A stretch of 8,541 nucleotides of DNA from Planctomycetota bacterium (GTDB lineage: Bacteria; Planctomycetota; SBBH01; JACQRN01): positions 1 through 8,541 of the forward strand of contig JACQRN010000014.1 of NCBI GenBank assembly GCA_016206515.1, given 5' to 3'. The notes beneath the pieces are model-generated. The model worked only from the letters and a program-made list of their open reading frames with translations. It was not told where the DNA came from and made no database searches. Positions 1 through 5,630 of this stretch are shown here, in pieces. Made by a program: the position numbers and the translations under genes. How positions within the stretch are numbered: position 1 is the first letter of the stretch; each line of letters starts with the position of its first letter.

Positions 1-1
1 C

Positions 2-376
2 CCGCTCCCGCGCGAGGTCCCGCGGCTGGCCCTCCGGCGCGCGGCCTCCCCCGACGGGGAAGCCGGGTTCGTCGGCGTGGAGACGATCCGGACGTCCGAC
101 GCCCCCTTCGAAACCCTCTACCGCGTCCGGAGCGACAGCGCCCTGTTCGCCCGCGCTATCCTGACCCCGGCGATGACGGAATGGCTGGGGACACGGGCCG
201 AATACGACATCGAGCTCGACCGCTCGACCCTCCTGGTGACGACCGGCACGCGCTGGGAGATGGCGCGGTTCGAACACGCCCTCGCCTTCGCCCGCGAGTT
301 CCTCGCGCGGGTGCCGAAGGATGCGTGGGGGGCCGGGGAGGTAGGGCGGGGTTTATCCCCGCCCCGGCGGGCATAA
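2..376 (+). CDS. Hypothetical protein, C-terminal part (5' end outside the window)
   Basis: The reading frame is open from the first bases of the window, so this is most likely the C-terminal 124 residues of a longer protein. A GTG at 77 could start a 99-residue version, but upstream codons in frame have the same composition and I see no ribosome binding site. Visible features are a stretch around YRVRSDSALFARAILTP, then EWLGTRAEYDIELD, an aromatic/glycine turn and an amphipathic helix ALAFAREFLARVP. This resembles the C-terminal region of DUF3137-like or similar uncharacterised proteins, which is an impression rather than a firm assignment. No signal peptide, membrane segment or catalytic motif is visible. 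The last dozen residues (GEVGRGLSPPRRA) are encoded by the twin-hairpin repeat, which also provides the TAA stop, so the natural C-terminus probably lay near RVPKDAW. The gene converges on the TPR gene with 8 nt between stop codons. Confidence 0.6.
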   Translation, partial: PLPREVPRLALRRAASPDGEAGFVGVETIRTSDAPFETLYRVRSDSALFARAILTPAMTEWLGTRAEYDIELDRSTLLVTTGTRWEMARFEHALAFAREFLARVPKDAWGAGEVGRGLSPPRRA

Positions 377-389
377 AGCCCGCGCTACC
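340..389. repeat. Twin-hairpin palindromic repeat (REP-like) between convergent genes
   Basis: Two 24-bp halves, 340-363 and 366-389, are inverted copies that match at 21 of 24 positions when one is reverse-complemented. Each half also folds alone: the first has an 8-bp stem 344-351/357-364 with loop TTTAT, the second a 6-bp stem 367-372/378-383 with loop ATAAA. Two of the three differences between halves fall at paired positions (351 with 357, 372 with 378) and are compensatory, G-C in one half and C-G in the other. The outer ends are GGTAG and CTACC. The element contains the TAA stop of the upstream + gene and the TAG stop of the minus-strand TPR gene. It may act as a bidirectional terminator, but there is no T-tract, so termination is inference. 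Confidence 0.8.
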
Positions 390-1194
390 GCCCCGCGCCG
401 ACCGGCTCGGCGCGGCCGCGCAGCCCCGCCAGCCACTCCTCGACCTGGACGCGCTTGGCGGACCGGGGGGCGAGCCGCAGGAACCCCTCCAGGTGCGCGG
501 CGGCTTCCTCGCGGTCGCCGTCCATCATCCGGCAGACCCCGAGGTTGTAATGCGCCAGGGACTCCTCGGGACACAGGCGGATCGCCTCGCGGAACTGGGT
601 GGACGCGGCGTCCAGATTTCCGGAGGCCTGCAGGGCGCATCCGAGGTTCACCCGACCGTCGACGTCGTCGGGGAAGCGCCGCACGAGCGCGCGGAACGCC
701 TCGACCGCGTCGGGAAGCCGCTCGGCGTGGCGGAGCGCGCAACCGAGGTTGTTCCAGTACTCGACCCGGTCGGGATGCTCGCGGCAGAGCGGTTCGAGAA
801 TCCGTACCGCCTCCTCCGCCTTCCCCGTGAAACTGTACAGGAGCCCCCGATAGTTGAGGACCTCCTCGTCCTCCGGGAGGGAGCGGCCCGCCGCCTCCAG
901 GAGCGCCCCGGCCCCCTCCAGGTCCCCCGCGCGGATCAGGGCGTACCCGAGGTGCGCCTGGATCCGGGGGTCGTCGGGGAAGCGCGCGAGCGCCTCGATG
1001 AACGCGTCGATCGCGTGCTGGGTGCGGTCAAGACGCAGATAGACGCACCCGAGATTGTTCCAGGCCAGCCGGCTCTCCGGCGACTTGGCGACGGCGACCT
1101 CGAGGCACAGGGCCGCGCCGCGCACGTCCCCCTCGTCGAGGCGCTGGAGCGCCTGGGCGACATGGTCGTTAATCGCCGTCGGGAACTCGGCCAT
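385..1194 (-). CDS. Tetratricopeptide repeat (TPR) protein
   Basis: This 269-residue protein is made almost entirely of TPR units. About seven 34-residue repeats run from residue 9 to 246, with the signature W/Y-x-N-L-G recurring near residues 44, 78, 112, 146, 180 and 214, and each unit ending in a P-(E/D)-(D/E) turn. There is no signal peptide or membrane segment, so it is probably a cytoplasmic scaffold binding another protein or peptide; the partner is unknown. The start chosen is ATG at 1194 (MAEFPTAIND), with GGGAG six bases upstream. An upstream in-frame start at 1257 would add 21 basic residues with no TPR character. The start lies 26 nt inside the 3' end of the LptC-like gene, so translation is probably coupled. 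It is the last gene of the five-gene operon, and its TAG stop is provided by the twin-hairpin repeat. Confidence 0.88.
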   Translation of the reverse strand: MAEFPTAINDHVAQALQRLDEGDVRGAALCLEVAVAKSPESRLAWNNLGCVYLRLDRTQHAIDAFIEALARFPDDPRIQAHLGYALIRAGDLEGAGALLEAAGRSLPEDEEVLNYRGLLYSFTGKAEEAVRILEPLCREHPDRVEYWNNLGCALRHAERLPDAVEAFRALVRRFPDDVDGRVNLGCALQASGNLDAASTQFREAIRLCPEESLAHYNLGVCRMMDGDREEAAAHLEGFLRLAPRSAKRVQVEEWLAGLRGRAEPVGAGR

Positions 1195-1627
1195 CCGGCA
1201 CTCCCACTTCCCCTTGCACCGGCCCCGGCGCACGGATCCGGCGCCGCGCGAGGTCAACCACCAACCTCGCGCACGACAGATCGTACCGCGCCGAACGGAT
1301 CCGCACAGGCTCCCCCTCGAGCGTCAGGAGCCCTGCCCCCCCGTCGTAGACGCCGCGCGCCGCCTCGACCTCGGCGCCATCCCCCGCGGAGCGCTCGAAG
1401 CGGGCGACGACCCCTTCCATCTCCGCCGGGGCGCCGCGCTCGCGGACCCGCAGGGTCCGGACGTCCATCTGCCCCACGGGCCGCCCGTCCCGCGGCGAGA
1501 CGAGCGGCCAGCGCACGCCATGGAGCGTGCCGGGCGGGGTCGTCCCTTCTTGCGCCCGCGGCGCTTGCGCCCGGGAAACGGTCGCGGCAAGGAGAACCGC
1601 CGCAAGAACGACCGCGCGCCGCGTCAT
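1169..1627 (-). CDS. Exported LptC/OstA-like protein
   Basis: The product is 152 residues. The N-terminus, MTRRAVVLAAVLLAATVSRAQA, has two arginines, a hydrophobic core and an AQA-type cleavage site, so it is either a secretion signal or, as in LptC, a membrane anchor. The mature part has short beta-strand repeats typical of the OstA fold: a D-G-x-x-V-G-Q segment, an EVEAARGVYDGGAGLLTLEG segment near residues 88-107, then EPVRIRSARYDLSCARLVVD and a closing APGPVQGEVGVPDG. This order (toxic or masking layer, G-x-Y-D, L-x-L-x-G, x-V-x-I) matches LptC/LptA family proteins, which carry lipopolysaccharide across the periplasm. The protein is a little shorter than Escherichia coli LptC, and no lptA or lptB lies nearby, so the LPS role is inference. 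The ATG overlaps the scpA stop as ATGA and has an AGGAGG ribosome binding site 4 nt upstream. Confidence 0.6.
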   Translation of the reverse strand: MTRRAVVLAAVLLAATVSRAQAPRAQEGTTPPGTLHGVRWPLVSPRDGRPVGQMDVRTLRVRERGAPAEMEGVVARFERSAGDGAEVEAARGVYDGGAGLLTLEGEPVRIRSARYDLSCARLVVDLARRRIRAPGPVQGEVGVPDGRVPDGD

Positions 1628-2481
1628 GCCCCCTCCTGCGGAGGCGTGTCGTCCGCCGGAAGCGCATCGGAGGCGGGCCGCAGACGGATCGCGATATCCC
1701 CCCCCTCCATCGCCTGCTCGACGGCGACCTTGCGCAACTTCACCAGTTCCAGAAGCGCCAGGAACAACCCCACCAAGTACAGGCGGTCGGGCTGCTCGCG
1801 CGCGAGCGCCAGGAACGAGACGCGCCGTTCCGGCGCAGTCTCGAGGCGGGTGACCAAGCGGTCCATGTGGACCGCGACCGGGACGTCGTCGTAGCGGATC
1901 GCCGACACGCCCGCGACCGAGGTCTCCCGCAGGACGCGCGCGAAGGCGCGCACCAGGTCCCACAACTGCACCGCGCCGACCGGGATCGGCTGGGGCTCGC
2001 CGGCTTCCACCGGTTCGGAAAACGACACGGCGTCCCCCGGCGGGACACGCCCCTCCCGGGAGGCGAGCCGCGCCTCGAGCCCCAGGGCCGCCTCCTTCAC
2101 CTTCCGGTACGCCAGGAGCTGCTGGACGAGCTCCCAGCGCGGGTCCTCGAGGTCTTCCACCCCCTCGATCTCGCCGACCGCCTCGTCCGGCAGGAGGAGG
2201 CGCGACTTGATCTCGAGTAAGGTCGAGGCCATCACCAGGAACTCCCCGGCCTGGTCGAGATCGAGGCTCGGCGCCCCCTGGACGTACGCGAGGAACTGGT
2301 CGGCGATCCTCGCGACGGGGATTTCCGCGATCTCGACCTCGTTCTCCTTGATGAGATACAGGAGAAGATCGAGCGGCCCCGCGAACTCCGACAGGTCGAC
2401 GCGGTACCGCCCCTCCCCGCGCAGGCGCTCCTCCCACGCGGTCAGGGGCGAGCCGGGAGACGCCTTCCCCCCGTCCGTCAC
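1624..2481 (-). CDS. scpA: Segregation and condensation protein A (kleisin ScpA)
   Basis: ScpA is the kleisin subunit that bridges the two SMC heads and, with ScpB, forms the SMC-ScpAB complex for chromosome compaction and segregation. The 285-residue product has the family hallmarks. The N-terminal helical domain contains F-x-GPLDLLLYLI at residues 33-44, followed by IPVARIADQFLAYV and EFLVMASTLLEIKSRLLLP at residues 80-98, with an acidic linker after it. The C-terminal end has the winged-helix segment FLALLELVKLRKVAVEQ and the closing DIAIRL. A variable linker of about 15 hydrophilic residues precedes the conserved start. GTG at 2481 is chosen because it overlaps the trpS stop as GTGA and has GGGGAG six bases upstream. 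scpB, which usually follows, is replaced by an LptC-like gene. The trpS-scpA pairing is seen in many bacterial genomes. Confidence 0.93.
   Translation of the reverse strand: MTDGGKASPGSPLTAWEERLRGEGRYRVDLSEFAGPLDLLLYLIKENEVEIAEIPVARIADQFLAYVQGAPSLDLDQAGEFLVMASTLLEIKSRLLLPDEAVGEIEGVEDLEDPRWELVQQLLAYRKVKEAALGLEARLASREGRVPPGDAVSFSEPVEAGEPQPIPVGAVQLWDLVRAFARVLRETSVAGVSAIRYDDVPVAVHMDRLVTRLETAPERRVSFLALAREQPDRLYLVGLFLALLELVKLRKVAVEQAMEGGDIAIRLRPASDALPADDTPPQEGA
1632..1637 (-). promoter_or_regulatory. Ribosome binding site AGGAGG of the LptC-like gene
   Basis: On the minus strand AGGAGG lies four bases before ATG 1627, inside the end of scpA. It is the strongest Shine-Dalgarno sequence in the window and fixes the start in the middle of a longer open frame. 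Confidence 0.7.
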
Positions 2482-3563
2482 GGCGCGCTCCCCATCCCCA
2501 TCCGGTCCAGGATCTCGGCGAGGTTCCCCCGGGCCAGGTCGCGGACCTTCGCGGTCCCCTCGCGCAGGATCGCGTCGACGGCGCCGGGGTCCTTCTCGTA
2601 GGACGCTCTCCGCTCGCGGATCGGCGCCAGGACGCGGTCGAACGTATCCGCGAGCCGCTTCTTGCAGTCGACGCACCCGAGCTGGCCCGAGCGGCAGTCC
2701 CGGGCGATCTCCTCGGTCCCGGCCGCGCCGGTCCCGGCCGCGCCGGTGCCGAAGGTTCCGTGGTAGGAGAAGACGTTGCACACCTCGGGCCGCCCGGGGT
2801 CGTTCTTCCTCTGCTTCTTCGGGTCGGTGAACATCCCCGCGACCCGTCGCCGGAACTCCTGAGGCGAATGGGCGAGCGCCAGGTGGTTGTCGAGACTCTT
2901 GCTCATTTTGCGCACCCCGTCGGTCCCCATCAGGCGCGGGGCGCGGCCGACGACGATCCGCGGCTCGACGAAATGGGGGCCGTAGACATGGTTGAAGCGG
3001 CGCGCCAGCTCGCGCGTCACCTCGAGGTGGCTCGCCTGGTCCTCTCCCACCGGCACCATCGTGGCGTGGAACAGCAGGATGTCGGAGGCCATCAGGATCG
3101 GGTAGTTCAACAGGCCGACCGAGTAGTTCTCCCCGAGCGCCCCCTCCTCCACCTTCTCCTTGAGGGTCGGGACGCGCAGCGCCCGGGGGACCGTGCAGAG
3201 CATGGAGAGGATCAAGGTGAGTTCGAAGATCTCGGGGACGCCCGACTGCACATAGAACCAGGCCCGGGATGGATCCAGACCGGTCGCGAGCCAGTCCAGG
3301 ACCATCCCGCGCGTGAACTCCCGGATCCGTGAAGTGTCCTCCGCGTGGGTCGTCAACAGGTGTACATCGGCGACGAGGAACAGGCAGTGGTACGTCTCCT
3401 GCATCTTCACGCGGTTCTCGAGGGAGCCGACCCAGTGCCCGACGTGCAGAAGCCCCGTCGGCCGGTCGCCGGTCACGACGATCGGCTTGCCGCCGATCTT
3501 CCGGACGGCAACCGGCGCGGCCGGGGCCGGCGTGGCCGGAACCGGCGCCGCCTCGCCTGTCAT
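2478..3563 (-). CDS. trpS: Tryptophanyl-tRNA synthetase
   Basis: This class Ic enzyme charges tRNA-Trp with tryptophan using ATP. The 361-residue product has the HIGH-type motif TGLLHVGH at residues 36-43, the tryptophan/tRNA-binding PVGEDQ at 171-176 and KMSKS at 219-223, so the active site is intact. The C-terminal half has four cysteines, C262, C290, C297 and C300, spaced C-x27-C-x6-C-x2-C. This resembles the C-x22-C-x6-C-x2-C motif that binds a [4Fe-4S] cluster in Thermotoga maritima TrpRS. Residues 272-283 are GTGAAGTGAAGT, encoded by an in-frame 15-bp repeat array lying between the first two cysteines. The first 24 residues are a non-conserved Pro/Ala extension encoded by a second array. 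ATG 3563 overlaps the M50 stop as ATGA. A longer frame to 3869 only runs antiparallel through the protease gene. Confidence 0.96.
   Translation of the reverse strand: MTGEAAPVPATPAPAAPVAVRKIGGKPIVVTGDRPTGLLHVGHWVGSLENRVKMQETYHCLFLVADVHLLTTHAEDTSRIREFTRGMVLDWLATGLDPSRAWFYVQSGVPEIFELTLILSMLCTVPRALRVPTLKEKVEEGALGENYSVGLLNYPILMASDILLFHATMVPVGEDQASHLEVTRELARRFNHVYGPHFVEPRIVVGRAPRLMGTDGVRKMSKSLDNHLALAHSPQEFRRRVAGMFTDPKKQRKNDPGRPEVCNVFSYHGTFGTGAAGTGAAGTEEIARDCRSGQLGCVDCKKRLADTFDRVLAPIRERRASYEKDPGAVDAILREGTAKVRDLARGNLAEILDRMGMGSAP
2488..2493 (-). promoter_or_regulatory. Ribosome binding site GGGGAG of scpA
   Basis: On the minus strand GGGGAG is six bases before GTG 2481 and sits inside the last codons of trpS. 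It supports the GTG start of scpA over other positions in this long open frame. Confidence 0.55.
2715..2750 (-). repeat. 15-bp tandem repeat array inside trpS (internal)
   Basis: Read on the trpS strand, this is a partial unit (GGCACC) followed by two exact copies of GGCGCGGCCGGGACC (2744-2730 and 2729-2715). The unit is in frame and encodes GAAGT twice, residues 274-283. The same two exact units occur at 6641-6670 in another gene. Confidence 0.9.
3514..3549 (+). repeat. 15-bp tandem repeat array at the trpS N-terminus, inverted
   Basis: On the + strand the units are GGCGCGGCCGGGGCC (3514-3528), GGCGTGGCCGGAACC (3529-3543) and a partial GGCGCC. They match the same 15-bp consensus with one and two changes. 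Because trpS runs on the minus strand, the array is read in the opposite sense from the internal trpS array and encodes a Pro/Ala/Val run (residues 7-18). Confidence 0.7.
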
Positions 3564-4243
3564 CGGCCCAACCCCAGCATCAGATCCATCAGGTGACCGC
3601 CCAGCCACGCCGACGGCAGGAAGACCAGGTAGTGGAAGGGGTCCAACTCGGGAGGAAGACGCAGGAACCCCGGGGCCATGATGAGCAGCATCAGGATACC
3701 CACGCCGTACTGCTGGTTGAACGCCCGGTACTTCGCCTCGGCCTCCCACGAGACGCGACCGGACATCAGGCCGCACGCGACCGCGAACCCGTCGAGGGGA
3801 TGGAGCGGGACCAGGTTGAAGAACATCAGGACCAAGTTCAGGGTGATCCCGATACGGATGACCGTCCAAAATCCCATCCCCATCTGGACCCCGGCGGCCA
3901 GCACCCCGCCGCCAAGGACGGTCCAGGCCATCGCCTGGAGGAGGTTGCTCATCGGCCCCGCGAAGGCGACCAGGGCATGGTCACGCACCGGATGCCGCAT
4001 CCGGTGGAGGTCGACCGGCACCGGCTTGCCCCATCCGATCCCGATGAGAAGCCCCCCGATCGTCCCGATCGGATCGAGGTGCGACAGGGGGTTGAGGGTC
4101 AGGCGCCCCTCCTCGCGCGCCGTGTCGTCCCCGCACAGGGTCGCCGCAAGGGCATGCGCGTACTCGTGCAGGGAGATCGCCAGGATGAAGACGGGCCCCC
4201 TGGTCAGGATCGAATGCCCGAGGTCCCCGAACACGCCCGCCAT
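3560..4243 (-). CDS. Site-2-type M50 family metalloprotease
   Basis: This is a 227-residue intramembrane zinc metalloprotease of the short site-2 protease type that lacks PDZ and CBS domains. The zinc motif HEYAH is at residues 26-30 in the first membrane helix, followed by NPLSHLDPIG (51-60), AGPMSN (95-100) and the second signature NLVPLHPLDG (143-152), in which D151 is the expected third zinc ligand. About five to six hydrophobic segments are visible. The family cuts membrane-embedded substrates such as anti-sigma factors, but the substrate here cannot be told. It is the first gene of the operon. ATG 4243 is preceded by AGGA four bases upstream and lies 14 bp from the divergent moaA start. 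The end overlaps trpS as ATGA. M50 protease followed by trpS and scpA is a recurrent bacterial arrangement. Confidence 0.92.
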   Translation of the reverse strand: MAGVFGDLGHSILTRGPVFILAISLHEYAHALAATLCGDDTAREEGRLTLNPLSHLDPIGTIGGLLIGIGWGKPVPVDLHRMRHPVRDHALVAFAGPMSNLLQAMAWTVLGGGVLAAGVQMGMGFWTVIRIGITLNLVLMFFNLVPLHPLDGFAVACGLMSGRVSWEAEAKYRAFNQQYGVGILMLLIMAPGFLRLPPELDPFHYLVFLPSAWLGGHLMDLMLGLGR

Positions 4244-4257
4244 CGTATCCTACGGGC
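4244..4257. promoter_or_regulatory. Divergent intergenic gap with symmetric -10-like core
   Basis: The only space between the two divergent operons is 14 bp. It contains TATCCTA (4246-4252), which reads TATCCT towards moaA and TAGGAT towards the protease gene, each matching TATAAT at four of six positions. TATCCT ends six bases before ATG 4258, which fits a leaderless moaA transcript. In the other direction the spacing (three bases) is too short for the same -10 to make even a leaderless full-length message. No convincing -35 box is visible. Function is inferred. Confidence 0.35.
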
Positions 4258-5226
4258 ATGGAAGCTGGCCCCAGACTCCTGCGCGACCGGTACGGCCGCC
4301 CCGCCACCGACCTGCGCGTGTCGGTCACCCGACGGTGCAACTTCTCATGCGTCTACTGCCATGACGAGGGGCTCGGGCCCACCACGCGCGTGCGCGACCC
4401 GCATGAGGACGAGATGACCCCGGAGGAGATCGGACAGCGGGTCCGGATCGCGCGGGAGTTCGCCATCCGTTCCGTGAAGCTGACCGGGGGGGAACCGCTC
4501 GTGCGGACCGATATCGACCGCATCGTCGCGCTCACGGTCCAGGAGGTCCCGGACGTCTCGATGACCACGAACGGGACCCTCCTGGCGAGGAAGGTCGACG
4601 CCTTGCGGGGCGCGGGGCTCAAGCGGCTCAACGTCTCCATCGACACGCTCGACCCCGATGCGTTCCGCCAGATCCGCGGCGGGAGGCTCGGCCCGGTCCT
4701 GCGGGGCGTGCGCAGGGCCCTCGAGGCGGGGCTGGTCCCGGTGAAACTCAACGTGGTCCTCTTCCCCCGGACCCTTGAGCACCTCCCCGCCCTGATCGAC
4801 TTCGTCGGGGGCACCGACGGGCTGCGGCTCCAGCTGATCCAGTTCATGCCCGAGCAGGCGAGGGGCGACGTGCGCCCCGTGGACCTCATCGCCCTGAAGG
4901 AGGACCTCGCCTCGCGCGCCGACACGATCCTCGTCCGCCCGATGCACCACCGCCGGATCTACCGGATCGGCGGCGCGGAGATCGAGATCGTCGACCCGGT
5001 CGGGAACGAGGAGTTCTGCATGAACTGCCAGAGGGTGCGCGTGACGCACGACGGGAAACTGAAGGGATGCCTCAACCGCGACGACGACCTCGTCCCGACG
5101 CGCGGACTCGACGACGAGGCTTTGCGCGAGGCGTTCCGCCGCGTCGTGGCCGCGCGCGTCCCGTACTACGGGGTCCATGTCCGGACCTCTCCGCCGCCGC
5201 GCGTCACCGCGGCCGGACCGGCTTGA
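4258..5226 (+). CDS. moaA: GTP 3',8-cyclase MoaA, archaeal-type radical SAM enzyme
   Basis: MoaA converts GTP to 3',8-cyclo-GTP, the first step of molybdenum cofactor synthesis. The 322-residue product has the radical SAM cluster motif C27-x3-C31-x2-C34 (CNFSCVYC), the SAM-binding GGEP at 77-80, SMTTNG near 101 and NVSIDTLDPDAFRQIRGG. The second, substrate-side cluster cysteines are C254, C257 and C271, within FCMNCQRVRVTHDGKLKGCL, including the R-x-R pair that binds GTP. The C-terminal part (HHRRIYRIGG, EIVDPVGNEEFC, CLNRDDDLV) reads like archaeal MoaA. The end lacks the terminal Gly-Gly of typical bacterial MoaA, as is common in the archaeal form. No other molybdenum-cofactor gene is in the window. 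ATG 4258 is the first start before the conserved region and has only a weak leader, so it may be leaderless. Confidence 0.9.
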   Translation: MEAGPRLLRDRYGRPATDLRVSVTRRCNFSCVYCHDEGLGPTTRVRDPHEDEMTPEEIGQRVRIAREFAIRSVKLTGGEPLVRTDIDRIVALTVQEVPDVSMTTNGTLLARKVDALRGAGLKRLNVSIDTLDPDAFRQIRGGRLGPVLRGVRRALEAGLVPVKLNVVLFPRTLEHLPALIDFVGGTDGLRLQLIQFMPEQARGDVRPVDLIALKEDLASRADTILVRPMHHRRIYRIGGAEIEIVDPVGNEEFCMNCQRVRVTHDGKLKGCLNRDDDLVPTRGLDDEALREAFRRVVAARVPYYGVHVRTSPPPRVTAAGPA

Positions 5227-5228
5227 GG
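5225..5228 (+). promoter_or_regulatory. Ribosome binding site GAGG of the PEGA lipoprotein gene
   Basis: GAGG overlaps the moaA TGA stop and is nine bases before GTG 5238. It favours GTG 5238 over TTG 5223, which would give a TTGA stop-start overlap but has no Shine-Dalgarno sequence upstream. Confidence 0.5.
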
Positions 5229-5237
5229 CGCCAGATC

Positions 5238-5630
5238 GTGCGCGCGCGCGCCGTCCGGCTCCCCCTCCAGGCTGGCGCCGGCCTCCGTCGTGCGCCCCGG
5301 ATCCTGCTGCTTGCCCTCCTCTCGTTCACCCAGGGCGGGTGCACCACCTGGGCGCTCATCGAGTCCGAACCCGCGGGGGCCGAGATCCGCGTCAACGGGA
5401 AGGGGCTTGGAACGACTCCCGCGACGGTCCCCCTGCGGTACTGGAGCGCCTGGACGAGGCAGCGCCTGGAACTCACCCTTCCGGGGCGCGAGCCGCACCG
5501 CGTCGATCTCGAGCGAAGGATGTACTGGGGGTACCTGGTCGGGGACATCTTCGGCCTCTACACGCTCCCCCTGATCCCGATCAACACGCGGGGACCCCAT
5601 ACGTACTACCACGTCGAGATCCCGAGGTGA
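5238..5630 (+). CDS. PEGA-domain lipoprotein
   Basis: The product is 130 residues from GTG 5238. It has a basic N-region, a hydrophobic core ILLLALLSF and a lipobox-like TQGGC with C35 as the lipidation site, so it is probably exported and anchored in the outer membrane; the signal is somewhat long at the N-terminus. After the cysteine comes a PEGA domain: SEPAGAEIRVNGKGLGTTP at residues 43-61, with the G-x-x-x-G-x-T-P turn typical of this surface-protein domain, followed by PLRYWSAW and a beta-rich stretch. The tail YWGYLVGDIFGLYTLPLIPINTR is aromatic and may contact membrane or a partner. The stop TGA overlaps the GTG of the next gene, so the two are coupled and likely act together at the cell envelope. 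The biochemical role is unknown. TTG 5223 is an alternative start five codons earlier. Confidence 0.8.
   Translation: MRARAVRLPLQAGAGLRRAPRILLLALLSFTQGGCTTWALIESEPAGAEIRVNGKGLGTTPATVPLRYWSAWTRQRLELTLPGREPHRVDLERRMYWGYLVGDIFGLYTLPLIPINTRGPHTYYHVEIPR

Noticed and set aside
1195..1257. Longer TPR protein starting at 1257
   Set aside because: The extra 21 residues are basic and lack TPR features, and ATG 1194 has a good ribosome binding site.
181..2220. Long open frame of 679 codons on the + strand
   Set aside because: It runs antisense through the TPR, LptC-like and scpA genes, is rich in Arg, Pro and Ala, and shows no domain. Such frames are expected opposite real genes at this GC content.
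3564..3869. Longer TrpS starting at 3869
   Set aside because: The extra 102 residues overlap the M50 protease gene in another frame and have no TrpRS similarity. ATG 3563 with the ATGA overlap is the better start.
4345..5178. Open frame of 277 codons on the minus strand
   Set aside because: It is antisense to moaA, which has complete radical SAM and C-terminal cysteine motifs.
5207..5224. Possible fourth copy of the 15-bp unit at the end of moaA
   Set aside because: It resembles the unit (GCGGCCGG-ACCGGC) only with a missing base and in a single copy, which is easily chance in this composition.
5067..5237. Longer lipoprotein starting within moaA
   Set aside because: The upstream codons overlap the conserved moaA C-terminal part in another frame and would push the signal peptide far from the N-terminus.
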